Source: JAGWBF01 sp965116325
GTDB lineage: Bacteria > Chloroflexota > Dehalococcoidia > Lucifugimonadales > JAGWBF01
Length of the DNA stretch: 64,000 bases
Assembly (NCBI GenBank): GCA_965116325.1
Contig: OZ220675.1
Span: 372,001-436,000, forward strand
Reading direction: 5' to 3'
Below the pieces are notes generated by a model. The model saw only the letters and a list, made by a program, of their open reading frames with translations, had not been told where the DNA came from and made no database searches. Positions 7,598 to 16,511 of this stretch are shown here, in pieces. The translations under genes were made by a program, and so were the position numbers. Positions within the stretch are counted from its first letter, which is position 1, and each line of letters opens with the position of its first letter.

Positions 7598-8497
7598 ATG
7601 GTAATGACCAAAGTAAGGGTTGCGGTGATGAACGCAATCCACGATTTGCCGGTTCTGGTGGCCAACGATGAGGGGTTCTTCCGGGATGAAGGCCTCGACC
7701 TAGAAGTAGTCACAACCCCGGGCATTGCCCAGGCATCCGCCGACCATCGGGCTATGCGGGACCTGATTTTCGACCGCACCATGGAGGCCATGTACAACGA
7801 CGGGGACGTCAACCAGTTCCGCATGTGCGAGTGGGGTGTGATGAAGCGAGTGGTGGAAGCAGAGGAGTGCGGTCAGCGCCCCCAGAAGATAGTGGCCCTG
7901 GGCGCCGCAATGACCACCTTCGCCATCTTCGTTGCTCCCGACTCGGGCCTCTACGAGCCTGAGCAGCTCAAGGACAGGCCCATAGCTGTGAGCCCGTGGA
8001 ACGGCTCCAACTTCACCACCCTGAAGATGATGGATGGCTTCCTGCGACGGGAGAACATCCGCATCACCAACGCGGGCACCATGCTGGAACGTCTCGACGC
8101 CCTGAAGCGGGGGGATATAGCAGCGGCCACCTTCATGGAGCCATGGATCAGCATCGCCCAGAAGGAGGGCTTCCGGATTCTCATCGAGAGCCACTCCAGC
8201 CGGAGCGAGGGTGCCGCCGACGACCTGGATGGCCCAACCCTGGCTGCCATGTTCCGGGCCCAAGCCAGGGCTGCTGATGCTCTGAACGAAGACCCCACAC
8301 CCTTCCTGCACTACCTGGTGGCGGAAGGCCAGGGGCGCATCGAAGAGAAGGACGTCCAGAGCTGGCGACTACTTCACGCCCATCCCAAACCCTACACCCG
8401 GGAGCGGTTCGAGGACACCTACAACTGGATGCTGAGCTGGGGCCTGACCTCGCCAGGCGCCTCCTACGAGTCGGCGGTGGACAACCGGGCTTGGTAA
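7598..8497 (+). CDS. NMT1/THI5-like substrate-binding protein
   Basis: A 299-residue protein of the ABC substrate-binding type II fold, similar to the nitrate/sulfonate/thiamine-precursor (SsuA/NMT1-THI5) group. It starts KVRVAVMNAIHDLPVLVANDEGFFRDEGLDLEVV and has the mid-domain LKDRPIAVSPWNGSNFTTLKMM. No signal peptide is visible, which is odd for a binding protein and suggests an intracellular sensor or an enzyme-like relative. GGGAGG sits five bases before ATG 7598. No permease or ATPase is adjacent. It converges on the hydantoinase with only a 16-base gap. Confidence 0.75.
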   Translation: MVMTKVRVAVMNAIHDLPVLVANDEGFFRDEGLDLEVVTTPGIAQASADHRAMRDLIFDRTMEAMYNDGDVNQFRMCEWGVMKRVVEAEECGQRPQKIVALGAAMTTFAIFVAPDSGLYEPEQLKDRPIAVSPWNGSNFTTLKMMDGFLRRENIRITNAGTMLERLDALKRGDIAAATFMEPWISIAQKEGFRILIESHSSRSEGAADDLDGPTLAAMFRAQARAADALNEDPTPFLHYLVAEGQGRIEEKDVQSWRLLHAHPKPYTRERFEDTYNWMLSWGLTSPGASYESAVDNRAW

Positions 8498-8513
8498 CAG
8501 GTTAGGCGCTTCT

Positions 8514-9959
8514 CTAGATCTTGTGACCCCGGGGAGCGTAGGCCGAATCGTTGGGATTGCCGGCCAGGAACTCGCCTCGGCCCTGTCTTCCCACAAGCTG
8601 GCCATCCTCGACGATCACGCTGCCCCGCTGCATGGTGAGCTCCGGCATCCCCAGCAATCGGAACCCCTCGAAGCTGGAGAAGTCGGTATTCCCATGCTGC
8701 TGCTCCACCACATGGGTCTTTGCAGGGTCCCATATGACAAGGTCGCCATCGGACCCCACCTGCAGCGTGCCCTTCTTGGGGTACAGACCGAATATTTTGG
8801 CCGGGTTCTCGCAGAACACCTGCACCAGCCTTGGCAGGGTGATGCGCCCCTGGTTGACGCCGTTGCTCCAGACCACAGGCACCATGAATTCGATGGTATT
8901 CAGCCCGTAGCGCGCTTCGAAGATGTTCTCGCCGGATGCGGTGGGGTCCTCGAGGGCGATGTCCGCCCTGGCCCCTCCGGTCATCTTCTGTACTTGCGTG
9001 AACCCACCTGAGTCGCTGGCGATCACATCGATGTGCCCGTCGGCCAAAGCCTGCCAGAGAGCGTCGCAGTCTTCCTTCTCACGGAGGGGCGGGCCTACTT
9101 TAGCCAGCGGCCCCTTCTCCAGGATTTCGTCGTTAGTCAGAGTCAGGTAGTGAGGGCAGGACTCGGTGAACAGGGGCATACCCTCTTCGCGGAACCGCTT
9201 GACTATTGGAATGGACTCTTTTGCGCTCAGGTGCACAGGGTACAGGGGGGAACCAACTATCTTGGAGAACACCCCTACCCGGTTCAGCGCCTCGGCCTCG
9301 AGTATGTTGGGCTGGGCTGGGAGGAAGTACTCTGCGGAAACCTTTCCTTCTGCGGCGAACTTGTCGGTCAAGTAGTCGATGCAGCACCCGTTCTCTGCGT
9401 GCACCATCGCCAGGGCGCCGTCCTTTGCAGCTTGGTCCATAACCTGGATGATGGCTTGGTCCGACAGCATCATCCCCCGGCGGCTGTAGGACATGAAGAA
9501 CTTGAAGGAGATTACCCCCAGCCTTACTAGCTCAGGGACCGATTTGCGCAGCGTATCCTCATCTGCAGCCACGTAGGTGCCGTGGACGGAGTAGTCGAGG
9601 TAGGAGAGCTTCTGGGCTTCGTCAATGAAGTTCCTGACCACGTCGGTGGTGTAGCCGCCGAACCCCCAGGCAGGGACGTTGCCCACAAAGGCAACGACGG
9701 TTGTGATGCCCCCGAAGGCCGCCGTGATGGAGTAGGTGTCCATCTTGTCCGAATAGACCGGATGGCAGTGGGAGTCGATGGCCCCAGGCAGGATGTACTT
9801 GCCCGTAGCATCTATGGTGCGGACGGCCTCGCGCTGGGAGAGGTCGTCTCCAATCTCCAGAATCTTGCCATTGCCGATCAGGACATCGCCCCGGCTGATC
9901 CCCTGGCCGCTCACCAGCAACCCACCCTTTACTAGGACGTCAGCTCGCTGCTCAACCAT
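8514..9959 (-). CDS. Dihydropyrimidinase / hydantoinase family amidohydrolase
   Basis: The 481-residue product is a cyclic-amide hydrolase acting on dihydropyrimidines, hydantoins or similar rings. It has DSHCHP for the first metal ligands, SFKFFMSY for the metal-bridging carboxylated Lys, MVHAENG, SCPHYLTLT and the catalytic Asp in IASDSGGFT. Length fits the family. I chose ATG 9959 over the longer frame because AGGAGGGGGAG lies just before it and the product then begins at the domain. The gene is divergent from the quinone-reductase-like gene. Substrate is not resolved. Confidence 0.9.
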   Translation of the reverse strand: MVEQRADVLVKGGLLVSGQGISRGDVLIGNGKILEIGDDLSQREAVRTIDATGKYILPGAIDSHCHPVYSDKMDTYSITAAFGGITTVVAFVGNVPAWGFGGYTTDVVRNFIDEAQKLSYLDYSVHGTYVAADEDTLRKSVPELVRLGVISFKFFMSYSRRGMMLSDQAIIQVMDQAAKDGALAMVHAENGCCIDYLTDKFAAEGKVSAEYFLPAQPNILEAEALNRVGVFSKIVGSPLYPVHLSAKESIPIVKRFREEGMPLFTESCPHYLTLTNDEILEKGPLAKVGPPLREKEDCDALWQALADGHIDVIASDSGGFTQVQKMTGGARADIALEDPTASGENIFEARYGLNTIEFMVPVVWSNGVNQGRITLPRLVQVFCENPAKIFGLYPKKGTLQVGSDGDLVIWDPAKTHVVEQQHGNTDFSSFEGFRLLGMPELTMQRGSVIVEDGQLVGRQGRGEFLAGNPNDSAYAPRGHKI

Positions 9960-10168
9960 GCCACTCCCCCTCCTGCTTATCGTCCGATCGACACGACGAT
10001 TCGGTCCACGTCTCTCGGCACCCACGTCTCCCGGCAAAGGTATATTACTATTGCCCTAAAGCAGCGTCAAAATCCTCAGTTCGCGTTGACGCCCTATTGC
10101 TCCTCTACTACACTCAGCCAACCGGGGAGCCGGTAACTCCCTCTATCACCACCCCCAAGGAGCGCGTA

Positions 10169-11146
10169 GTGAAAGCTGTCGTCATCCACGAGTTGGGCTC
10201 GCCCGATGTGCTCACGTACGAGGATGTGCCCGACCCCCAGATCAGGCCTAGGCAGGTGCTAGTCCGCATCAAGGCCGCTTCCATCAACCGGGGAGACCTG
10301 GGCCGGCGGGAAGGCACCTACCGAGGGGCCACCGCAGGGGCGGCCCTCCCCCTGGTACTGGGGTGGGACGTCTCAGGCGAGATCCTCGAAGTAGGTAATG
10401 AGGTAGAAGGGCGCCATGTAGGCCAGCGGGTGGTGGCGACTTTGGCCCAGGGGGGCTATGCAGAACTGGTGGCGGTGAACGTAGCGGGGACAGTTCCCAT
10501 ACCGGACAACCTCTCCTACGAGGAGGCGGCCAGCATCCCCATAGCTTTCCTCACACCATGGTTTGCGATGTTGAAGGTTGGCGAGCTCCAGGACGGAGAG
10601 ACAGCGCTTATCCAGTCCGGTGGTTCAGGAGTGGGCATGGCTGCCATACAGATCGCCAAGCACGCCGGTGCTACCGTGATCACCACCAGCAGTATGGAGG
10701 ACAAGCTGGAACGCTGCCGCGAGATGGGCGCCGACCTTGCGATCAACTACAGGCAGGCTGATGTACCGGAAGAGGTGTCCAGCTTTACCACGGGTGCGGG
10801 GGTCAATTTCATCCTGGAATCCGTCGGAGGCGAAACCTTTTCCGACAGCCTCCGTTGTCTTGCGCCGGGGGGTCGCCTGGTGACCGTCGGCAACACCTCC
10901 CAATCGACCTCCCAAGTGGATGCAGGAATGCTAGTTCAGAGGGGCCTGCGCATTATCGGATTTTCCCTGTCCACCCAGATGGGAAGGGGAGGCGTGATGG
11001 GAGAGCTGTACCGTATCATGGAGCTGTTCGAGCAGGGCGCCCTGAAGACGGCAGTGGACAGGGTGTTCCCCCTATCAGAGGCTGCCGACGCCCACTGCTA
11101 CGTAGCCGACAACCGCAACTTCGGTAAAGTGCTGCTGGTCCCCTGA
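10169..11146 (+). CDS. Medium-chain dehydrogenase/reductase, quinone-reductase type
   Basis: A 325-residue MDR protein, probably NADPH-dependent and without structural zinc. It begins MKAVVIHELGSPDVLTYEDVPDP and has ASINRGDLGRREG, AGWDV-like GWDVSGEILEVG, and the nucleotide-binding IQSGGSGVGMAAIQIAKHAGA. The catalytic zinc Cys of alcohol dehydrogenases is absent, which points to the quinone oxidoreductase branch. GTG 10169 with AAGGAG seven bases upstream is the better start than an upstream in-frame ATG at 10097. The stop is only 12 bases from the convergent amidase. Confidence 0.88.
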   Translation: MKAVVIHELGSPDVLTYEDVPDPQIRPRQVLVRIKAASINRGDLGRREGTYRGATAGAALPLVLGWDVSGEILEVGNEVEGRHVGQRVVATLAQGGYAELVAVNVAGTVPIPDNLSYEEAASIPIAFLTPWFAMLKVGELQDGETALIQSGGSGVGMAAIQIAKHAGATVITTSSMEDKLERCREMGADLAINYRQADVPEEVSSFTTGAGVNFILESVGGETFSDSLRCLAPGGRLVTVGNTSQSTSQVDAGMLVQRGLRIIGFSLSTQMGRGGVMGELYRIMELFEQGALKTAVDRVFPLSEAADAHCYVADNRNFGKVLLVP

Positions 11147-11158
11147 ACCAACGGGGAC

Positions 11159-12541
11159 TTACATTCGGGGGGTAGGCGCAGTCGGCACGACCGGAGGCAT
11201 AAGCTCCAGCCCGATCACCCTTTCGCACCAGCGGGCCGCAGCCAGCAGCTTGCCTTCCCCAAACAGGTGGCCCTCCAGCTGAATGCCCAGGGGCAATCCT
11301 TCCACACTGAGAGCCGACGGCAGGGAGATGGTAGGCAAACCTGACGTGGTCCAAGGGGTCTGGAAAATGGGACTTCCCGTTGTGCCTTCATCCAAAGGAG
11401 GCGCAGGGCTGGGGGCTGACGGGGTGAGAAGAATATCCACCGACCTGGCAAGGGCATCCATTTCCATCCTGTGACGCCTGCGCAGCCTCTGAGCCTGCAG
11501 ATAGTGCACTCCGGGTATCAGCTTACCGATCTCGATCCATCCCCGTAGCTTTGGGCTGTAGTCGTTGGCACGATCATTGAACATATCTTCGTGGTAGGCG
11601 GAGCATTCCACGTCGGTTATAGTGCGGTGGGCAGCGTAGATCGTCTTGAAGTTGGGAGGCAGGGACACCTCGACCACGTCGGCTCCTCGAGCAGCAAAGA
11701 GCTGGGCCATCTCCTCGGTGTGCCTTCGCGTCTCATCATCGCAGTTCTCCAGGAAGAACTCCCGGACTAGCCCGATTTTGGGAGGAAGAATGGGTGAGTT
11801 CAGCGTCTCCCTATAGTCATCTACAGGTTCCCACGCTGAGCAAGGGTCGTTGGGGTCATAGCCCGCCATTGCGTCCAGCATTATGCCCGCATCCTCGACG
11901 GTGCGGGTCAGTATCCCCACTGTGTCCATGGAGTAGCTGACCGGGATAACTCCGTAGCGGCTTACACGACCATAGGTGCCCTTCAGCCCAACGATGCCGT
12001 TGTAGGCGGCCGGCCGGCACGTTGAGCCCGCCGTTTGGGAGCCCAGGGCGCCGGCACACATCCGAGTAGCCACGGCCACCGAGGAGCCGCTGCTTGACCC
12101 TCCTGGTGTGCGGGAAGCGTTCCATGGATTTATTGTTGGCGAGGGGTCGGACGTCGCAAACTCGGTGGTAACAGCCTTGCCCAACACGATGGCCCCTGCC
12201 TGCTTCAGGCGCACGACCGATGTCGCATCATAGCCGGGCACAAAGTCAGCCAGCACCTTGGAGCAAGCCGTGGTCTTCATCCCGATTGTGTAGTAGATGT
12301 CTTTCAGCCCGATGGGCACCCCATGGAGGGGCCCCAATACGCCCCCCTCGGAGGCCTGCTGGTCCCGGCGGTGGGCGGCGCCCAGCACCTCTTCCCTGTC
12401 GATGGTCACCCATGCGTGGAGGCTCGGCTCCAGCTCATCGATGAGGTCCAGGAGGGCAGTGCTCAAGTCCACGGACGTGATTTCACCGGTGCGTATAGCA
12501 TCGGCAGCCTGGGCGATATTCAGATCGTAAAGCTGGGCCAT
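11159..12541 (-). CDS. Amidase signature family protein
   Basis: A 460-residue amidase of the GatA/amidase-signature superfamily. The Ser-cisSer-Lys triad is visible: Lys in GVPIGLKDIYYT, the Gly/Ser-rich GGSSSGSSVAVATRM, and the nucleophile region SQTAGSTCRPAAYNG. GAGGAGGG precedes ATG 12541. No gatB or gatC is adjacent, so it is more likely a catabolic amide hydrolase than a tRNA amidotransferase subunit. It is one of two amidase-signature genes in the window (the other at 55357) and is clearly a different subtype. Confidence 0.9.
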   Translation of the reverse strand: MAQLYDLNIAQAADAIRTGEITSVDLSTALLDLIDELEPSLHAWVTIDREEVLGAAHRRDQQASEGGVLGPLHGVPIGLKDIYYTIGMKTTACSKVLADFVPGYDATSVVRLKQAGAIVLGKAVTTEFATSDPSPTINPWNASRTPGGSSSGSSVAVATRMCAGALGSQTAGSTCRPAAYNGIVGLKGTYGRVSRYGVIPVSYSMDTVGILTRTVEDAGIMLDAMAGYDPNDPCSAWEPVDDYRETLNSPILPPKIGLVREFFLENCDDETRRHTEEMAQLFAARGADVVEVSLPPNFKTIYAAHRTITDVECSAYHEDMFNDRANDYSPKLRGWIEIGKLIPGVHYLQAQRLRRRHRMEMDALARSVDILLTPSAPSPAPPLDEGTTGSPIFQTPWTTSGLPTISLPSALSVEGLPLGIQLEGHLFGEGKLLAAARWCERVIGLELMPPVVPTAPTPRM

Positions 12542-12601
12542 ACCACCCTCCTCAAGTTCTCCGTATCAAGGGGTAAGTTAGGGAACGGCAGACCTCGGTA
12601 C

Positions 12602-13234
12602 CTATTCCGCGGAGATGTCTATGGTGTTAATGGTGACATCCTCCAGGGGCTTGTCCCTGGGGCCCCGGGGGACCTGGGAGATGGCCTCCGCCACATCCTG
12701 GCCTGCAGTTACTGTCCCGAAGATGGTGTGGCCCCCGTTAAGGTGCGGAGTCGGCACCGTCGTTATGAAGAACTGGCTTCCGTTAGTACCTGTGCCTCCG
12801 CCACGGTTTGCCATGGCGAGATACCCAGCCCGGTCGAACATCAACCCGGGATCGATTTCATCGGCGAACTGGTAACCGGGCCCACCCGTTCCGGTACCTG
12901 TGGGGTCACCTCCCTGGATCATGAATTGGGGAATGACCCTATGAAAAATGATGCCGTCATAGTAGTCGTCCTGGGCAAGAAACACGAAGCTGTTGACTGT
13001 GTTGGGGGCCTGTTCTGGGAACAGTTCCACAACTATGTCGCCCATTGTGGTCTTTATGGTTGCTGTGTACTTCTGGGTGGGATCGATGACGGTGGCCGGG
13101 AACTCTGAGTACTCTTTCGCCATGGTGCCTCCGAGGGTTGAAGTAGGGGTCTCCGTCGGTGAGGCCCCGCCGCATGAAACCACCGCCAGGATCGCCAAGG
13201 CGGCCAGGAAAGACGTAGCGGCTAGTCTGAGCAT
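12602..13234 (-). CDS. Cyclophilin-type peptidyl-prolyl isomerase, lipoprotein
   Basis: A 210-residue extracytoplasmic proline isomerase. Residues 1-21 are a lipoprotein signal ending VVSC, followed by a Thr/Pro/Ser-rich linker. The cyclophilin core has FHRVIPQFMIQGGDPTGTGTGGPGY, MANRGGGTGTNGSQFFIT and HTIFGTV. A consensus promoter (ATGACA-17-TATAAT) places the transcript start at or next to ATG 13234, so the mRNA looks leaderless. The gene is 60 bases downstream of no obvious partner and probably forms its own unit. Confidence 0.92.
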   Translation of the reverse strand: MLRLAATSFLAALAILAVVSCGGASPTETPTSTLGGTMAKEYSEFPATVIDPTQKYTATIKTTMGDIVVELFPEQAPNTVNSFVFLAQDDYYDGIIFHRVIPQFMIQGGDPTGTGTGGPGYQFADEIDPGLMFDRAGYLAMANRGGGTGTNGSQFFITTVPTPHLNGGHTIFGTVTAGQDVAEAISQVPRGPRDKPLEDVTINTIDISAE

Positions 13235-13240
13235 GGGGCC

Positions 13241-13269
13241 ATTATAGTTGCAGGGTGGTGCAATGTCAT
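13241..13269 (-). promoter_or_regulatory. Predicted promoter of the cyclophilin gene (leaderless)
   Basis: ATGACA (13269-13264), 17 bases, TATAAT (13246-13241). The -10 box ends six bases before the start codon at 13234, so transcription should begin at the ATG itself. Confidence 0.7.
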
Positions 13270-13420
13270 CCCAAGGCAGCCTTAGGGCCTGAGCATCGGG
13301 GATTGACCGCCAAAGTCCCCTGAAGCTACACTTCTACCGACGCCCCCATCCCCTGCCGGATGAAGGGTTACCACTCCAACTTCCAAGTCCGAACCTGCAA
13401 GAGACCAACAAGGGGGTCCA

Positions 13421-13861
13421 GTGGACTGTCCAAGATGCACAGTGCCCCTCAAGATTGAAGGCCACAAGGGCATCAACATAGATCGGTGCCCCAAGTGCCA
13501 GGGACTATGGCTGGACTACTCGGAACTGGACGAGCTGGAAGACAAGGTGATGGATGAGGACACCGCCAAGGGAGCGATGATGTTCCGGTCCCACGGCGGG
13601 GACCTGTTGTGTCCAAAATGCGGCGCTTCCATGGAGTGGTTCCGCTACCGGCACTACGACATGGAGATCGATTTCTGTGTCCAGGAACATGGTTTCTGGT
13701 TGGACAAGGGCGAGGAGAAACGGGTTACCGAAATCATGGAGCAACGGTCCAAGGACCTGAAAAGGTCCGCCAGCGCCGAATTGCAATGGGACAACTTCCT
13801 GGCCGGAATGAAGTCCAAGGGCTTCATGTCCAAGGTACGCGACCTATTCAAGCGTAAATAG
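13421..13861 (+). CDS. Double zinc-finger (TFIIB-type) protein
   Basis: A 146-residue protein with two zinc ribbons of the zf-TFIIB family: MDCPRC..CPKCQGLWLDYSEL near the N terminus and LLCPKCGASMEW...DFCVQEHGFWLDKGEE at about residues 62-103. The second lacks one Cys of the usual second knuckle (FCVQEHG). The C terminus is basic and helical. Start is GTG 13421 after AAGGGGG. Members are common but of unknown function, perhaps nucleic-acid or protein binding. Confidence 0.82.
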   Translation: MDCPRCTVPLKIEGHKGINIDRCPKCQGLWLDYSELDELEDKVMDEDTAKGAMMFRSHGGDLLCPKCGASMEWFRYRHYDMEIDFCVQEHGFWLDKGEEKRVTEIMEQRSKDLKRSASAELQWDNFLAGMKSKGFMSKVRDLFKRK

Positions 13862-13944
13862 CCCCGTCCTGCGCACGCGGCATCGAGATGCGCCTCAATC
13901 GCTCGTAACTCACAAAGACTGGCATAAACTCGGGAGGTAGAAGC

Positions 13945-14820
13945 ATGGAAAACCCCAAGTTCGTGGATGTCAAAGGAGTTCGTACCAGGTACTTCGAGTC
14001 CGGCGAGGGCGATCCCCTGTTGCTTGTGCATGGAGGCGCTTTCGGGGGATTTGACAACGCGGAGGACTGGGAAGTGAACTTCGATTCCCTGGCCGAGCAC
14101 TTCCACACCTTCGCCATAGACAAGGTCGGACAAGGCTTCAGCGACCCTCCTTTGTCCGACGAGGAGTACGTGATTGGCGCTCACGTCAATCACATCTACG
14201 ATTTCTTGTCGGCAGTGGGGATCGAAAGCGCCCATCTTGCCGGGCACTCCCGGGGAGGCTATGCGGTAACCCGAGTCGCCCTGGAGCACCCCGAGGTGGT
14301 CAGGACCCTGACTATTATTGACAGTTCCACGCTGATGACGCCTCCGAACCCCATCTACGACGAGTGGGCCAGGCAGGCCGCCAACATCCCCGACCCCCGA
14401 GAGCAGATCAGGTTTCAGGTCGGCGCCAACTCTTTCAGGGCCGATCACGTTAGCGAGCGCCAGATTGACGTTGCCCTGGAGATACTGGACCTTCAAAAGA
14501 CCAAGGACGTCATAAGACGCATGAACGACGGGCTTCGCGAGCAGTTCAAGACCGACCTCGTCGCCCGCCAGCCGGAAACCCACGCCTGGATCAGGGAAGG
14601 AGGAATCAAGTGCCCCACCCTGGTGATCTGGGCTTTCAACGACCCATCAGCCACCATGGAGCACTGCGGGATACCGTGCATGGAGCTGATCTTGCCGTCG
14701 GTGCCCAACTCCCAGATGCACATCGTCAACGAGGCGGGCCACTACTGCTATCGAGAGCAGCCCGAGGCCTTTGAGGATGTCCTGATTACCTTCATCAAGA
14801 AGAACTCGGGAGAGGGCTAA
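13945..14820 (+). CDS. Alpha/beta hydrolase
   Basis: A 291-residue hydrolase with the oxyanion-hole LLVHGGAFGG, the nucleophile elbow GHSRGGYA (about residues 99-106), an acid in WAFNDPS and the catalytic His in NEAGHYCYREQPEAF. The elbow and C-terminal pattern resemble C-C bond hydrolases and haloalkane/epoxide-type hydrolases. GGGAGG precedes the ATG. The stop is three bases from the RidA gene, so the two form an operon, probably for catabolism of an unidentified compound. Confidence 0.88.
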   Translation: MENPKFVDVKGVRTRYFESGEGDPLLLVHGGAFGGFDNAEDWEVNFDSLAEHFHTFAIDKVGQGFSDPPLSDEEYVIGAHVNHIYDFLSAVGIESAHLAGHSRGGYAVTRVALEHPEVVRTLTIIDSSTLMTPPNPIYDEWARQAANIPDPREQIRFQVGANSFRADHVSERQIDVALEILDLQKTKDVIRRMNDGLREQFKTDLVARQPETHAWIREGGIKCPTLVIWAFNDPSATMEHCGIPCMELILPSVPNSQMHIVNEAGHYCYREQPEAFEDVLITFIKKNSGEG

Positions 14821-14823
14821 GCC

Positions 14824-15336
14824 ATGCCTTACACTCTGACGGACCTGGATGCCATGACCATCGAGCAGGCCCAAGCTCTGCCATTCGCCGACAGGGATGC
14901 CCTCCTGGACCTGATAATTGCCGATGGGCGCAAGCGGTCCACCGCCGATGTATCCCACCGGATAGGCCTGTACAGCGACTATTTCGACGAAGACCTGACC
15001 AGGATGCTTAAGGTCAACGCCGTCAGGGTGCTCTGTCGTGGGACCACTGAGTCTGGATTCGACGGGGTTATCGTGGGCGACACCGATGAGGAGCACTACA
15101 GGGCAGCCTTCCGCCACCTCGAGACGACTCTAAAGGCCGCCGGCACAAGCTACGACCGGGTGGTTACGATGATGGTGTTCCTGAAGAACATGGACAACTG
15201 GCCCATGCTGAACGAGGTGTACAAGGAGTTCGTCCACAGCCAGCCATGCCGGGCGGTGATAGGTACGACAGGACTGGCCGAAAAACCCCTGATAATCGAA
15301 ATCGTGGAGTGCCTGGCATACCGGGTGAATCCCTAG
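14824..15336 (+). CDS. RidA-family protein with N-terminal extension
   Basis: The 170-residue product has an extra helical segment (about residues 1-40) followed by a RidA (YjgF/YER057c/UK114) domain, seen in RVLCRGTTESGFDG, LKAAGTSYDRVVTMMVFLKNMDNWPMLNEVYKEF and PCRAVIGTTGLAEKPLIIEIVECLA. RidA proteins deaminate reactive enamines/imines; the key Arg falls in PCRAVIG. It is translationally coupled to the hydrolase upstream (gap three bases), so it may clear an intermediate of that enzyme. Confidence 0.85.
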   Translation: MPYTLTDLDAMTIEQAQALPFADRDALLDLIIADGRKRSTADVSHRIGLYSDYFDEDLTRMLKVNAVRVLCRGTTESGFDGVIVGDTDEEHYRAAFRHLETTLKAAGTSYDRVVTMMVFLKNMDNWPMLNEVYKEFVHSQPCRAVIGTTGLAEKPLIIEIVECLAYRVNP

Positions 15337-15376
15337 TTTAAACCCGCTGCCCGGTGACACATAAACATGGCCACGC

Positions 15377-16480
15377 CTAGGGCCGGGGCCACACCACCTT
15401 TTTCGTCCCGTCCCTCCACTGCACCATAGGCACCGTCCTCCCCACTTGGGCGCCGCTGGCCGGGTCAATCTCGAAGGGGCCATAGAAGGTGGCGAACCGC
15501 AACCGCCTTACGGCCTCCATGAGGTCCGCGCTGTGCAGGCTCCCGGCTTCCATCACACAGCTCTCCACTGCCAGCCCAGCAGCATAGGCCTGGGCCATGG
15601 TGTAGTCCGCCTCCATCGTTCGGAACCCGGCGTGCCTGCTCTGAAGCTCAGCCGTCGTTGGCCCGTAGTCAGGCGCGTAGTCCAGGGCCGGCTCCCACTG
15701 GCTGGGGCCCATGAAGCCTTCCGCCATGGCTCCCATCTCTCTACCGAACAAGGATACTCCCGCCGCGACCACCACCAGCGCCTCCGCGTCCAGGGTTGCC
15801 GTTGCCAGTTCCTTCGCCAGGCCTATGTCATCCTGGATGCGCCCCACACCGACCACAACGTCGGGGGAGCCCTCCTTGATGCGACTCGCAGCCTGTCTGA
15901 AGTCAGGAAGGTGCGGCTCGTAGGTTTCGTTGAAAATGATCTCCCAGCCACGCTGGACGGCCCGCTCCACGAAACCCTCGGCCACAGCGCTCGGAAACGA
16001 TCCCCGGGATGACCGTAGGACGGCCACTTTGCGGGGAATGGCGTCCCTGTCCATCAGAAGGTCCACTACCCCCCATAGGTACTTGGAGGCGGGGGCTAGA
16101 ATGCTGACGACCCAGCTAAAGCCGCCGTATTGCACAGCATCGGATGCGCCTCCGTGGTTCCACATCACCACGCCCAGCTCCTCGCATACGTGGGCGCAGG
16201 CCAGGCTGAGAGAGCTGGAGTAGGGCCCGAGCAGGATGTCCGCCCGGTCTTCTTCAATCAGCCTGCGGGTTATGGAAGAGGCCGTTGCGGGCCTGCTCTC
16301 GTCATCGTAGTGAAGGAGATGTACTGGCAGAGGATCTGAGTGGCCGGTCAATCGTATTCCGCCTGCAGCGTTGCAGTCCTCGACCCAGTACCTTACGCCT
16401 TCGAAGGCCCGCGTTCCCTGGCTGCTGAACTGGCCCGTGAGGGAGATGGGAAGGCCAACCTTGATGGAGGTCCTGCTCAA
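15377..16480 (-). CDS. Leu/Ile/Val-type (type I) substrate-binding protein
   Basis: A 367-residue periplasmic-binding-fold protein similar to LivJ/AmiC/UrtA. It begins IKVGLPISLTGQFSSQGTRAFEGVRYW and has DILLGPYSSSLSLACAHVCEELGVVMW and PDVVVGVGRIQDDI. There is no signal peptide, so it may be a cytoplasmic amide sensor or a binding protein with an uncalled leader. No liv permease or ATPase genes are adjacent. It lies 31 bases after the FIST-domain gene on the same strand, suggesting a shared sensory role. Confidence 0.82.
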   Translation of the reverse strand: MSRTSIKVGLPISLTGQFSSQGTRAFEGVRYWVEDCNAAGGIRLTGHSDPLPVHLLHYDDESRPATASSITRRLIEEDRADILLGPYSSSLSLACAHVCEELGVVMWNHGGASDAVQYGGFSWVVSILAPASKYLWGVVDLLMDRDAIPRKVAVLRSSRGSFPSAVAEGFVERAVQRGWEIIFNETYEPHLPDFRQAASRIKEGSPDVVVGVGRIQDDIGLAKELATATLDAEALVVVAAGVSLFGREMGAMAEGFMGPSQWEPALDYAPDYGPTTAELQSRHAGFRTMEADYTMAQAYAAGLAVESCVMEAGSLHSADLMEAVRRLRFATFYGPFEIDPASGAQVGRTVPMVQWRDGTKKVVWPRP

Positions 16481-16511
16481 GCGCAGTCCGAAAAAGGCCC
16501 TGTTTGGGCGC